From Bacteroidota bacterium (GTDB taxonomy: Bacteria > Bacteroidota > Bacteroidia > Bacteroidales > JACABE01), in assembly GCA_013377005.1 (NCBI GenBank), contig JACABE010000027.1, positions 1 through 58,233 of the forward strand: 58,233 bases of DNA. Direction: 5' to 3'. Shown here in pieces: positions 42,163-50,989 of the stretch. The notes beneath the pieces were generated by a model. The model saw only the letters and a list, made by a program, of their open reading frames with translations. It was not told the DNA's origin and ran no database searches. Made by a program: the position numbers and the translations under genes. Within the stretch, counting starts at the first letter, position 1, and each line of letters begins with the position of its first letter.

Positions 42163-45099
42163 ATGAAAAATATCAAAATTGTTTTTCTGCTTATCATTGT
42201 TGTTCTTTTTCTAAACTCATGTAACAACAGCAAACTAAATAAACCAACAGATTTTGTAAACCCTTTTATTGGTACAGGAGGACACGGACATACTTATCCG
42301 GGAGCTGCTTTGCCTTTTGGTATGGTGCAATTAAGTCCAGATACTCGTTTAGATGGTTGGGATGGCTGTGGAGGATATCATTATTCCGACAGTATTATTT
42401 ATGGTTTTTCGCATACCCACCTAAGTGGTACAGGTTGTTCTGATTATGGTGATATTTTGTTAATGCCCACAGTAGGCGAAATTCAATGGGATAATGCAAA
42501 ATACGCTTCATCTTTTAAACATGATAATGAAAAAGCTAAACCCGGCTATTATCAGGTTTTACTTGATAAGTACAAGGTAAATGCAGAACTAACAACTTCA
42601 AGAAGAGTTGGTTTCCATAAATATACATTTCCTGAAAGCAAGCAATCAAACATTTTGATTGATTTAAAACATCGCGACAGGGTAATTGATTCCTATTTAA
42701 AAATAACTGGCAAAGATGAATTAGAAGGATATCGTCGTTCAATGGCTTGGGCTACTGACCAACATGTTTATTTTGTTGCAAAATTTTCAAAACCTTTTGA
42801 AAATTATCAAATTGTTTTAAACGATACTTTGCAAAAAGATAAATCAGGAGCAAAAGGTCTGAATATAAAAGCTTATGTAAGTTTTTCTACAAAAAAAGAT
42901 GAAGTAATTTATGTAAAAGTTGGTATTTCAGCAGTTAGTATTGAAAACGCACGTAAAAATCTGGAAACAGAAATCGCAGATTGGAATTTTGATAAAATCA
43001 GACAAAATGCTGATTCTATATGGAATAAAGAATTAAGCAAGATTGAAGTTGAAGGAGGCACAGAAGATCAGAAGAAGATCTTCTACACATCTTTATATCA
43101 CTCATTTCTAAATCCAAACACTTACAGTGATGTGGATGGGCAGTACCGTGGAAGAGATTTAAAAGTGCATAAATCTACCTTTGATTATTATACAGTATTT
43201 TCGTTGTGGGATACTTACAGAGCAGCTCATCCTTTATTTACTTTGGTTCAACAAAATAGAACTGCTGATTTTATTAAAACCTTTATAAGACAATACGAAG
43301 AAGGTGGACTTTTGCCTGTTTGGGAACTATCGGGCAATGAAACTGGCTGCATGATTGGATATCATGCTGTTCCAGTAATTGTAGATGCTTATATGAAGGG
43401 CATACGTGATTTTGATGTTGAAAAAGCTTATGCTGCCATGAAAGCCAGTGCTGAACAAGATAAATTAGGTTTAAAAAGCTATAAATCTTGTGGGATAATA
43501 TATGGAAACGAAGAAGGAGAATCTGTTTCCAAATTACTGGAATATGCTTATGATGATTGGTGTATTGCACAAATAGCAAAGGTTTTGAATAAAGCCGATG
43601 ACTATAAATATTATATTGAAAGAGCTCAATCATATAAAAATTTATTAGACCCAGAAACTGGTTTTATGCGTGCTCGTATGAATGATTTTTGGTTTTCACC
43701 ATTTGATCCGTTTGAAGTGAATTTTAATTATACCGAAGCAAATGCATGGCAATATAGTTTTTATGTTCCTCAAGATGTTAGTGGTTTTGCCAATTATTTA
43801 GGTGGGAAAACTAAATTAGCAGAAAAACTGGATCAGCTTTTTAAAGCTGATTCTAAAACGAGCGGACGTGAACAAGCTGATATTACCGGATTAATAGGGC
43901 AATATGCACATGGAAACGAACCCAGTCATCATATTGCTTATTTGTACAATTTTGTCGGACAACCTTGGAAAACGCAAGAGCTTATACATCGTATTCAGAA
44001 TGAGATGTATGCTAATAAGCCCGATGGATTATGTGGTAACGAAGATTGCGGACAAATGTCGGCTTGGCTGGTTATGAGTGCAATGGGATTCTATGCTGTT
44101 ACTCCGGGTACTGATTATTATATAATAGGAACGCCAATGTTTAAAAAAACAAGCATTAAACTTGAAAACGGGAAGGTATTTACTATAAAGGCTAATAAGT
44201 TATCTGATAAGAATTTTTACATTAGTTCTGCTAAATTGAATGGAATAGAATATAACAAATCTTTTATTACTCAAAAAGATATAATGAATGGTGGTGAATT
44301 GGTTTTTGAAATGAGCAACAAACCTTCATTAGATTGGGGAATTGGAGTAGGAGGTACCCCGGAAACTTCTATAACAGATTTTTTAATTACCCCTATTCCT
44401 TTTATTGCTAAAGGTAAATCTACCTTTTTAAAAGAGCAGGCCATCGAATTGGGTTGTTTAGAGAAAAATGCAAACATATATTATACTTTAGACGGTTCTG
44501 TTCCTACAAAAAAAGCTACAGTTTTTTCAAATCCAATATCAATAAACAAAACTACAACTATAAAAGCCATTGCAGTAAAAGATGGTTTGCCTGATAGCAA
44601 AATGATGTCAACAACTATTAGCATGATTCCTGAAGGTAGAAGTATAAAGATTACAAACCCTTATGCTCCGCAGTATTCAGCTGGTGGCAATATGGCTTTA
44701 ATAGATTTAATAAGAGGTGGCGAAAACTTTAAAACAGGAACATGGCAAGGTTACGAAGGTGTGGACCTGGAAGCAGTAGTTGATTTAGGTAAAAAACAAG
44801 CTTTTAAAGAAATTACTGTAGGGTTTTTACAAGATATTGGTGCTTGGATTTTTTATCCATCTGAAGTTGAATTTTTTATTTCAGAAGATGGAAAAACATT
44901 TAAAAACATTGCATTGCTTAAAAACAATGTTCCTGAAAATAAAGAAGGAGTGATGATACACGATTTTACTAAGAAATTTTCGACCATTACTGCGAAATAT
45001 GTTAAAGTTAAAGCTAAAAATATAGGCAAATGTCCTCCTTGGCACTTAGGTGCAGGCGGAAAAGCATGGATTTTTGCCGATGAAATTGTTGTGAAGTAA
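42163..45099 (+). CDS. GH92 alpha-mannosidase lipoprotein with discoidin-like domain
   Basis: A 978-residue lipoprotein. A signal ends at FLNSC (C20 lipidated). The GH92 N-terminal domain opens with VNPFIGTGGHGHTYPGA and LPFGMVQLSPDTR. The (alpha/alpha)6 catalytic domain has GNEDCGQMSAWLVMSAMGF, a hallmark of calcium-dependent exo-alpha-mannosidases (GH92, mostly alpha-1,2). About 755-830 is a chitobiase/HEX C-terminal-type domain (YTLDGSVPTKK). About 840-978 is an F5/8 type C-like carbohydrate-binding domain. It is displayed on the cell envelope, and the GH20 enzyme in the same locus carries the same two C-terminal modules. Confidence 0.9.
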   Translation: MKNIKIVFLLIIVVLFLNSCNNSKLNKPTDFVNPFIGTGGHGHTYPGAALPFGMVQLSPDTRLDGWDGCGGYHYSDSIIYGFSHTHLSGTGCSDYGDILLMPTVGEIQWDNAKYASSFKHDNEKAKPGYYQVLLDKYKVNAELTTSRRVGFHKYTFPESKQSNILIDLKHRDRVIDSYLKITGKDELEGYRRSMAWATDQHVYFVAKFSKPFENYQIVLNDTLQKDKSGAKGLNIKAYVSFSTKKDEVIYVKVGISAVSIENARKNLETEIADWNFDKIRQNADSIWNKELSKIEVEGGTEDQKKIFYTSLYHSFLNPNTYSDVDGQYRGRDLKVHKSTFDYYTVFSLWDTYRAAHPLFTLVQQNRTADFIKTFIRQYEEGGLLPVWELSGNETGCMIGYHAVPVIVDAYMKGIRDFDVEKAYAAMKASAEQDKLGLKSYKSCGIIYGNEEGESVSKLLEYAYDDWCIAQIAKVLNKADDYKYYIERAQSYKNLLDPETGFMRARMNDFWFSPFDPFEVNFNYTEANAWQYSFYVPQDVSGFANYLGGKTKLAEKLDQLFKADSKTSGREQADITGLIGQYAHGNEPSHHIAYLYNFVGQPWKTQELIHRIQNEMYANKPDGLCGNEDCGQMSAWLVMSAMGFYAVTPGTDYYIIGTPMFKKTSIKLENGKVFTIKANKLSDKNFYISSAKLNGIEYNKSFITQKDIMNGGELVFEMSNKPSLDWGIGVGGTPETSITDFLITPIPFIAKGKSTFLKEQAIELGCLEKNANIYYTLDGSVPTKKATVFSNPISINKTTTIKAIAVKDGLPDSKMMSTTISMIPEGRSIKITNPYAPQYSAGGNMALIDLIRGGENFKTGTWQGYEGVDLEAVVDLGKKQAFKEITVGFLQDIGAWIFYPSEVEFFISEDGKTFKNIALLKNNVPENKEGVMIHDFTKKFSTITAKYVKVKAKNIGKCPPWHLGAGGKAWIFADEIVVK

Positions 45100-45174
45100 A
45101 TGGAAGTTAGAAGACGAATGCTTGAAGTTAGAATGGTCGCAGTAAATAATAACAAAAAATTATGCAACACATTT

Positions 45175-45255
45175 TGTCATTCCGAACGATAGTGAGGAAT
45201 CTCAATAAAATAAAGTATTCATAATTAATGAGATGCTTCCTTAGTCAGCATGACA
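45175..45255. repeat. REPIN-like inverted repeat pair
   Basis: Left arm GTCATTCCGAAC...GAGGAATCTC (45175-45203) and right arm GAGATGCTTC...GCATGACA (45230-45255) are imperfect complements separated by 26 AT-rich bases. A related pair lies at 50822-50901. It belongs to the dispersed GTCATTnCGA...GCAATCTC-type repeat family seen in many bacterial genomes. Confidence 0.7.
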
Positions 45256-45304
45256 AAAGATAGTTTCAACAAAACTAAAATAGATTCTGATAATAAAAAT
45301 ATTT

Positions 45305-46195
45305 ATGCTAAAAACTAAAACAGGTTCTGATTTACTCTTACTTTTAACCGCCATTATTTGGGGATTTGCTTTTGTAGCCCAAAGAGCCGGAATGGAATAT
45401 ACAGGCCCGTTTACCTTTAATGCTTGTCGTTTTTTATTGGGTGCATTGATATTAATTCCATTGGTTATCAAGCAAAAACCAAAAAATTTTACTAAATTCT
45501 ACTTACATCAATCCATCAAAGGAGGAATTGTTGCAGGTATATTATTATTTTGTGGTGCATCGTTACAACAAATTGGTATTATTTATACTACAGCAGGAAA
45601 TGCAGGATTTATTACAGGCTTTTATGTAGTTTTAGTTCCTCTTTTCGGTATTTTCTTTAGGCATAAAACAACTCTCAATGTATGGGTAGGAGCTATACTT
45701 GCACTGGTAGGAATGTATTATTTAAGTGTAACAAATATCGATGGTTTTGTAATTTCAAAAGGAGATTTGTTAGTGTTTTCAGGTGCATTTGTATGGGCGT
45801 TTCATGTATTGGTTATCGGGAAATATGCTCCGATAGCCAATGTAATAATTATAGCAGTAATTCAATTTTTTGTATGTGGATTGTTAAGTTTAGTCTTTGC
45901 TGTTTATGCAGAACCCTTTGCAATTGAGGGAATCATAGATGCTGGAATACCTATCTTATATGGTGGCGTATTATCAGTTGCATTGGCATTTACAATACAA
46001 GTGGTTGTTCAAAAGCATGCTCATCCTTCATTGGCTGCTATTATTTTAAGTTCTGAAGCCTTGTTTGCTGCATTGGGTGGCTGGTTAATCCTTAATGAAT
46101 CATTGACAACCAGAGGATTTTTGGGTTGTTTATTAATGCTTATCGGAATGATAGCTGCCCAGCTTAATATTAAACTTAAAAGACAAAAAATATGA
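45305..46195 (+). CDS. EamA/DMT-superfamily transporter
   Basis: A 296-residue, ten-helix drug/metabolite transporter. EamA repeats start at LLLLTAIIWGFAFVAQRAG (about 9-27) and at about 155 (FSGAFVWAFHVLVIGKYA). The substrate is unknown; the family exports amino acids, nucleosides or sugars. Its last four bases overlap the ATG of the GH29 fucosidase (ATGA), so the two are translationally coupled, an unusual pairing that suggests a role in sugar handling. Confidence 0.88.
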   Translation: MLKTKTGSDLLLLLTAIIWGFAFVAQRAGMEYTGPFTFNACRFLLGALILIPLVIKQKPKNFTKFYLHQSIKGGIVAGILLFCGASLQQIGIIYTTAGNAGFITGFYVVLVPLFGIFFRHKTTLNVWVGAILALVGMYYLSVTNIDGFVISKGDLLVFSGAFVWAFHVLVIGKYAPIANVIIIAVIQFFVCGLLSLVFAVYAEPFAIEGIIDAGIPILYGGVLSVALAFTIQVVVQKHAHPSLAAIILSSEALFAALGGWLILNESLTTRGFLGCLLMLIGMIAAQLNIKLKRQKI

Positions 46196-47916
46196 AGAAA
46201 AAATATGTTGGAGCAATATTTATCATTCTCATAAACAGCTTTTTTTGTTATAATTCATCAGCTCAAAATGATAAAACGACTTGGTTTAGGGATGCTAAAT
46301 TTGGTATTTTCATTCATTGGGGTTTATATTCGCAAATTGGTTATACCGAATGGTGTCAAAACCATTTTGAAATGCAGGCAGATGATTATACTTCACTAGC
46401 AAAAACATTTAATCCAATTAAATATGACGCTAATGCTTGGGCAAGTTTAGTTAAAGCTTCGGGTGCAAAATATTGTATAATAACATCCAAGCATCATGAA
46501 GGTTTTTCTATGTACGATACGCGCTATTCTGATTATTCTATTATGCATACACCTTACAAAAAAGATGTACTTAGAATGTTTGCCATTGCTTTAAAAAAAG
46601 AAAAGATAAATTTTGGTATCTATTATTCTGTAATGGATTGGCATCATCCTGATTATCTACCTCGCAGATATTTCGATAACAGAGCAGCTTCAGCTGCTAA
46701 TATTGCTAACTACAAATCATTCTTCAAAAATCAAGTTGGCGAATTAATAGACAAATACCAACCAAAGCTTATGTGGTTTGATGGAGAATGGGAGAATACC
46801 CACGATAGCCTCGAAACCTTTGATGTCGTAAATATGATGAGGTCGAAACAGCCAGATATTTTGTTTAATAACCGTTTAAGTCGTTTCTCGCACGGCGATT
46901 TCAGAACACCTGAAAACACCGTTCCTGCTACAGGCTTGAAAGATGAAAGAGGAAGGCCTTTAGTTTGGGAAGTTTGCCACACTATCAACGATAGCTGGGG
47001 TTATGATCCTTTCAGCAATGAATTTTTATCTGAACGCGATTTAATTCGCATGTTGATTGATATTGTTTCAAAAGGAGGCAATTTGTTGCTTAATATTGGT
47101 CCAAGGCCTGATGGAAGCATACAAACCGAATTTGTAGAACGATTGAATGGTATGGGTAAATGGCTTTCAAAAAATGGAGAATCCATTTATGGTACTGATG
47201 CTTCAATTTTTCCAAACCTTCCATTCTATGGTCGCTCCACAACCAAAGGCAATAAAATATTTTTGCATGTTTTTATGCAGCCCAAAAATGGTATTTTATC
47301 TGTTCCAATGTTGAAAAATAAAATAGTTAAAGCTTATACATTAGTAGATTTAAAACCATTAGATTACAAAATCGAAAACAATCATATCCAAATCAGTTTA
47401 CCTAAGAATTCATTTGATGTTAATGCCCACGTGATTGTAATTGAAACTTCTGAAAAACCTGAGATTGCCAATGTATTGCCAATTTATCCTGTTGAAAATA
47501 CGATTGAACTTAATTGTGAGAATGGAAGCATTCCTATTGAAAATAAGGGCTTAGAAGCTGAGCAATATTTTGACAAAATGCGCATCAGAAAATGGACTTC
47601 CAAACAAAATGAAACATGGATTGAATGGAAATTTGAAACCACTAAAGAACAAATATTTAATATTCAAATTAATGCTGCCAATGCTTTTGAAAGATTTGGT
47701 AATGCAGTTTTCTACTTAGAAATTGATGAATGGCTAAAAGAAGGGCAATTAATTCAGCGGGAACCTTGGAGTTTTGCAAATAAATATGTTTATGAAGGTG
47801 TGACTATAAATAAGATTACATTAAAAGCAGGGAAACATAACATTCGTTTCAAAGTAAATCTCAAAGCCGAACAACAAATAATTTTTGAAAGAATTGTATT
47901 TAAACCTGTAAATTAA
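46192..47916 (+). CDS. GH29 alpha-L-fucosidase
   Basis: A 574-residue exported fucosidase. A signal peptide ends near SSAQN. The catalytic barrel (about 25-350) holds WFRDAKFGIFIHWGLYS, SKHHEGFSMYD, YYSVMDWHHPDY and the nucleophile D197 in LMWFDGEW. SKGGNLLLNIGPRPDG is also diagnostic. The C-terminal beta region (about 350-430) and a final carbohydrate-binding-like module (about 440-574) complete it. No T9SS tail is present, so it is probably periplasmic. It is coupled to the DMT transporter upstream. The acid/base residue cannot be fixed by eye. Confidence 0.93.
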   Translation: MKKKYVGAIFIILINSFFCYNSSAQNDKTTWFRDAKFGIFIHWGLYSQIGYTEWCQNHFEMQADDYTSLAKTFNPIKYDANAWASLVKASGAKYCIITSKHHEGFSMYDTRYSDYSIMHTPYKKDVLRMFAIALKKEKINFGIYYSVMDWHHPDYLPRRYFDNRAASAANIANYKSFFKNQVGELIDKYQPKLMWFDGEWENTHDSLETFDVVNMMRSKQPDILFNNRLSRFSHGDFRTPENTVPATGLKDERGRPLVWEVCHTINDSWGYDPFSNEFLSERDLIRMLIDIVSKGGNLLLNIGPRPDGSIQTEFVERLNGMGKWLSKNGESIYGTDASIFPNLPFYGRSTTKGNKIFLHVFMQPKNGILSVPMLKNKIVKAYTLVDLKPLDYKIENNHIQISLPKNSFDVNAHVIVIETSEKPEIANVLPIYPVENTIELNCENGSIPIENKGLEAEQYFDKMRIRKWTSKQNETWIEWKFETTKEQIFNIQINAANAFERFGNAVFYLEIDEWLKEGQLIQREPWSFANKYVYEGVTINKITLKAGKHNIRFKVNLKAEQQIIFERIVFKPVN

Positions 47917-47989
47917 TTCGGTATGCTATAAAACGAGCTTTAAAAACAGCGGTGGCTTAAGTAATTGCCTCAAATCGACCTGCGAAGCA

Positions 47990-48017
47990 CGTCATTGCGA
48001 GCGAAGCGAAGCAATCT
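47990..48017 (+). repeat. REP-like element, direct copy, upstream of GIY-YIG gene
   Basis: CGTCATTGCGAG followed by CGAAGC and GAAGCAATCT. It lies 64 bases before the GIY-YIG start codon and faces the inverted copy at 48382. Confidence 0.75.
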
Positions 48018-48081
48018 AATGTCAAAAACACATTTGTCCGAAACAAAACATATCAATTGCTGATTTTAAAAAATAAAAACT

Positions 48082-48381
48082 ATGATAAAAGGCGGCTGTA
48101 TTTATATCCTAACAAATAAAAACAAAACTACATTGTATGTAGGTGTAACTTCCGATTTTAAAAAGCGAATGTACCAACATAAAAATCATTTATTTAATAA
48201 TTCATTTACAACACGATACAACCTCGAACATCTGGTTTATTATGAAGTTTTTCATAACATTGTAGATGCTATTGCCAGAGAAAAACAACTAAAAGGAGGT
48301 TCACGAAAAAAGAAATTAGATTTAATTGATGCAACAAACAAAGAATGGAAAGATTTATATGAAGAAGTATATAATTGGTAG
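48082..48381 (+). CDS. GIY-YIG endonuclease family protein
   Basis: A 99-residue single-domain nuclease of the COG2827/UPF0213 group. The GIY equivalent is C6-I7-Y8, the YIG equivalent Y19-V20-G21, followed by R29, H33 and the catalytic-type glutamate E67 in AREKQLKGG. All expected active-site residues are present, so it is likely active as a nicking or cleaving enzyme. Its TAG stop overlaps the start of an inverted REP-like element by one base, and a direct copy lies upstream. The pair of repeats brackets the gene like element ends. It interrupts a run of glycan genes with unrelated function, which supports transfer. Confidence 0.88.
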   Translation: MIKGGCIYILTNKNKTTLYVGVTSDFKKRMYQHKNHLFNNSFTTRYNLEHLVYYEVFHNIVDAIAREKQLKGGSRKKKLDLIDATNKEWKDLYEEVYNW

Positions 48382-48407
48382 AGATTGCTTCGTGCCTCGC
48401 AATGACG
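48382..48407 (-). repeat. REP-like element, inverted copy, abutting the GIY-YIG stop
   Basis: The plus strand reads AGATTGCTTC, then GTGC, then CTCGCAATGACG, the complement of the family CGTCATTGCGAG...GAAGCAATCT. It begins at the base after the stop codon. Confidence 0.75.
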
Positions 48408-48440
48408 ACTTTATGGTTTGTGTCATTGCCATTAAAACGC

Positions 48441-48468
48441 CGTCCTTGCGAGCAAAGCGAAACAATTT
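48441..48468 (+). repeat. REP-like element, direct copy (diverged)
   Basis: CGTCCTTGCGAGCAAAGCGAAACAATTT in family alignment, with several changes; only the CGTCnTTGCGAG and GAAnCAATnT blocks are kept. With the inverted copy at 48382 it could form a REPIN-like hairpin. Confidence 0.65.
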
Positions 48469-48484
48469 CATTCAAATGGTAGAA

Positions 48485-48512
48485 CGTCATTGCAAGCAAA
48501 GCGAAGCAATCT
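48485..48512 (+). repeat. REP-like element, direct copy
   Basis: CGTCATTGCAAG, then CAAAGC, then GAAGCAATCT. It lies 53 bases before the GH20 start codon. A partial copy (GTCATTGCC) is also seen at 48422. Confidence 0.7.
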
Positions 48513-48565
48513 CATGCTAACAAATAGTAAAAAAACAAACTGAATAAATTCAAAATTAATTAGAT

Positions 48566-50809
48566 ATGAATAAAAGAAAAATATTAATACTTTTGATGAC
48601 CGTTTTTGCTTTGAGCCTTTATTCTCAGGTAAATATTATCCCAAAACCTACTTCAATAGTAGAAAAAGAAAGTGTTTTTATTGTTGGCAACAATATTATA
48701 ATTAATGTTATAGCCGATGACCCTGCTTTAGTTGATATGGTAAAACCATTATTATTTACCCTAAGTGAAAAAAAAGCAGATGGCGTTTTTAAAATTAAGT
48801 TTAATTCAAATTCAAAACTAAATAATATAGTTTTTCAAATAGATAGCAAACTGACAAACTTAGGAGATGAAGGCTATCATCTTTCTGTTACTCCTAAGAA
48901 TATTCATATATCAGCTAACAAAAAAGCAGGACTCTTTTATGCATTACAAAGTTTACTGCAATTAATTCCTAATGAAACTAAAACTTCAAAAGATATTAAG
49001 ATTCCTTGTGTTGAAATTACTGATATTCCTAAATTTCAATGGCGTGGCATGTTGCTAGATTGCGGCAGGCACTTTATGGACAAGACTTTTGTAAAACGTT
49101 ACATTGATTTATTAGCTTATTACAAGATGAATCGCTTACATTGGCACTTAACCGAAGACCAAGGCTGGAGAATTAAAATCAAGAAATATCCAAAACTTAC
49201 TGAAATTGGTGCATGGAGAACTGAGGCAGACGGAAGTCGATATGGTGGATTTTATACGCAAGACGATATTCGTGAAATAGTTAGTTATGCTGCTGAAAAA
49301 TTTGTAACCATTATACCTGAAATAGAAATGCCAGGGCATTCGGTAGCAGCTATAGCAGCTTATCCTTATTTATCCTGCACTGGAAAGCAAATAGATGTGG
49401 AAACACAATGGGGCGTTTTTAAAGACATTTATTGTGCAGGGAATGATTCTACATTTACGTTTATTAAAGATGTATTAACCGAGGTTATGGCTTTATTCCC
49501 TTCAAAATATATACATATTGGCGGTGATGAAGCCCCTAAGTTTCGCTGGGAGCATTGCGAAAAATGTCAGAACCGTATCAAAACTGAAAATTTAAACGGT
49601 GAACATGGTTTGCAAAGTTGGTTTATCGGACAAATTGATGCATTCTTGCAACAAAATAACAGAAAGCTCATAGGCTGGGACGAAATACTCGAGGGTGGAT
49701 TATCCAAAGGAGCTAGTGTGCAATCGTGGAGGGGAATGGAAGGAGCTATAGAAGCAGCCCGTTCAGGACATGATGCTATTGTATCTCCTACCAGTCACGC
49801 TTATTTTGATTATGATATTTCATCTATAAATCTTGAAAAAGTCTATTCTTTTGATCCTGTACCTAAAGAACTGAATACTGCTGAACAAACTCATATTCTC
49901 GGTGGCGAATGCAATCTATGGTCGGAGCATGCACCTCAGGAAAAAGTGGATAGCAGAATATTTCCACGTATGCTGGCAATGAGCGAAGTATTATGGACCT
50001 ATCCTAAAGAAAGAGATTTTACAGCTTTCAGAAAAAGAGTTCAGCAACAATATCCTGTTTTAAATGCAATGGGTGTAACTTATGGATTTGAACGTGATCC
50101 CTTGGTTTTAAATACAAAGACAGATATCGATAAAAAAGAAATTTCTATCTCTATGGAAAAAGGACAAGAAGGAACAGAGATATTTTATACGTTGGATGGA
50201 ACAAAGCCTGACAGAAAATCAATGCTCTATACAACACCTATTATAGCTCATGATTCTTTAAAAATAAATATTGCTGTTCTTGCCAATGCTTCTGAAAATG
50301 GATATTATTACGAAAGAGCATTTAAGATGAATAAAGCTACCGGCTATATCCCTTTATTGAAAACACCTTATGCTAAAAGTTATGCTGCAAACGGAGATGG
50401 TTCGTTGACAGATGGAATTTTAGGGACAAATAATTTTAGAGATGGAAACTGGCAAGGATTTGAAGGCGAGGATATGGTAGCAACGATAGATTTAGGCAAA
50501 CTAATCGAGTTTACAAACATATCATGTGGGTTTCTGCAAAGTACTCCTTCGTGGATATTTTTTCCACCCGAAACCGAATTCTTGGTTTCTGAAGATGGTG
50601 TAAATTACACTTCAGCAGGAAAAGTAAATGCCCCCGAATCACCCAAAAATGTAGAATTACAAACAAGAAGATACCAAATAAGTTTTCCAATAAAAACCAA
50701 AGCAAGATACATAAGAGTTGCAGCCAAAAACATGGGTGTTTGCCCTGATTGGCATCCAGGAGCTGGTGGTAAAACATGGATTTTTGCTGATGAGATTATA
50801 GTGGAATAG
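48566..50809 (+). CDS. GH20 beta-N-acetylhexosaminidase
   Basis: A 747-residue exported hexosaminidase. A signal peptide ends near LYSQ. The GH20b N-terminal domain (about 25-150) precedes the catalytic barrel with MLLDCGRHFMDKTFVKRYID, the HLTEDQGWRI block, and the catalytic D321-E322 pair in HIGGDEAPK. Substrate-assisted cleavage of terminal GlcNAc/GalNAc is expected. A chitobiase/HEX C-terminal-like domain (about 510-585) and an F5/8-type domain (about 600-747) follow. They closely resemble the same modules in the GH92 enzyme (GNWQGFEGEDM versus GTWQGYEGVDL), suggesting domain sharing within the locus. Confidence 0.93.
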   Translation: MNKRKILILLMTVFALSLYSQVNIIPKPTSIVEKESVFIVGNNIIINVIADDPALVDMVKPLLFTLSEKKADGVFKIKFNSNSKLNNIVFQIDSKLTNLGDEGYHLSVTPKNIHISANKKAGLFYALQSLLQLIPNETKTSKDIKIPCVEITDIPKFQWRGMLLDCGRHFMDKTFVKRYIDLLAYYKMNRLHWHLTEDQGWRIKIKKYPKLTEIGAWRTEADGSRYGGFYTQDDIREIVSYAAEKFVTIIPEIEMPGHSVAAIAAYPYLSCTGKQIDVETQWGVFKDIYCAGNDSTFTFIKDVLTEVMALFPSKYIHIGGDEAPKFRWEHCEKCQNRIKTENLNGEHGLQSWFIGQIDAFLQQNNRKLIGWDEILEGGLSKGASVQSWRGMEGAIEAARSGHDAIVSPTSHAYFDYDISSINLEKVYSFDPVPKELNTAEQTHILGGECNLWSEHAPQEKVDSRIFPRMLAMSEVLWTYPKERDFTAFRKRVQQQYPVLNAMGVTYGFERDPLVLNTKTDIDKKEISISMEKGQEGTEIFYTLDGTKPDRKSMLYTTPIIAHDSLKINIAVLANASENGYYYERAFKMNKATGYIPLLKTPYAKSYAANGDGSLTDGILGTNNFRDGNWQGFEGEDMVATIDLGKLIEFTNISCGFLQSTPSWIFFPPETEFLVSEDGVNYTSAGKVNAPESPKNVELQTRRYQISFPIKTKARYIRVAAKNMGVCPDWHPGAGGKTWIFADEIIVE

Positions 50810-50821
50810 TTGGGTCATCTG

Positions 50822-50901
50822 GTCATTCCGAGTGATAGCGAGGAATTTCATAATAACTAAATTCTTTTTTAATGAGATGCTTCACTTCGTTCAACATGAC
50901 A
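50822..50901. repeat. REPIN-like inverted repeat pair
   Basis: Left arm GTCATTCCGAGTGATAGCGA...TTTC (50822-50849) and right arm GAGATGCTTCACTTCG...ACATGACA (50874-50901) are imperfect complements with an AT-rich spacer, the same architecture as 45175-45255. A further low-complexity repeat (TCTGCGAGAATCTGCG) follows at about 50921-50936. Confidence 0.7.
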
Positions 50902-50989
50902 AAAGAGATGTTATAAAAAAAATCTGCGAGAATCTGCGTTAAACTCTGTGGAACTTTGCGAGAAAAATAATTAATTAAAAACAAAATAT

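Noticed and set aside
45241-45471. 76-codon minus-strand frame
   Set aside because: Antisense to the DMT transporter start; a shadow frame.
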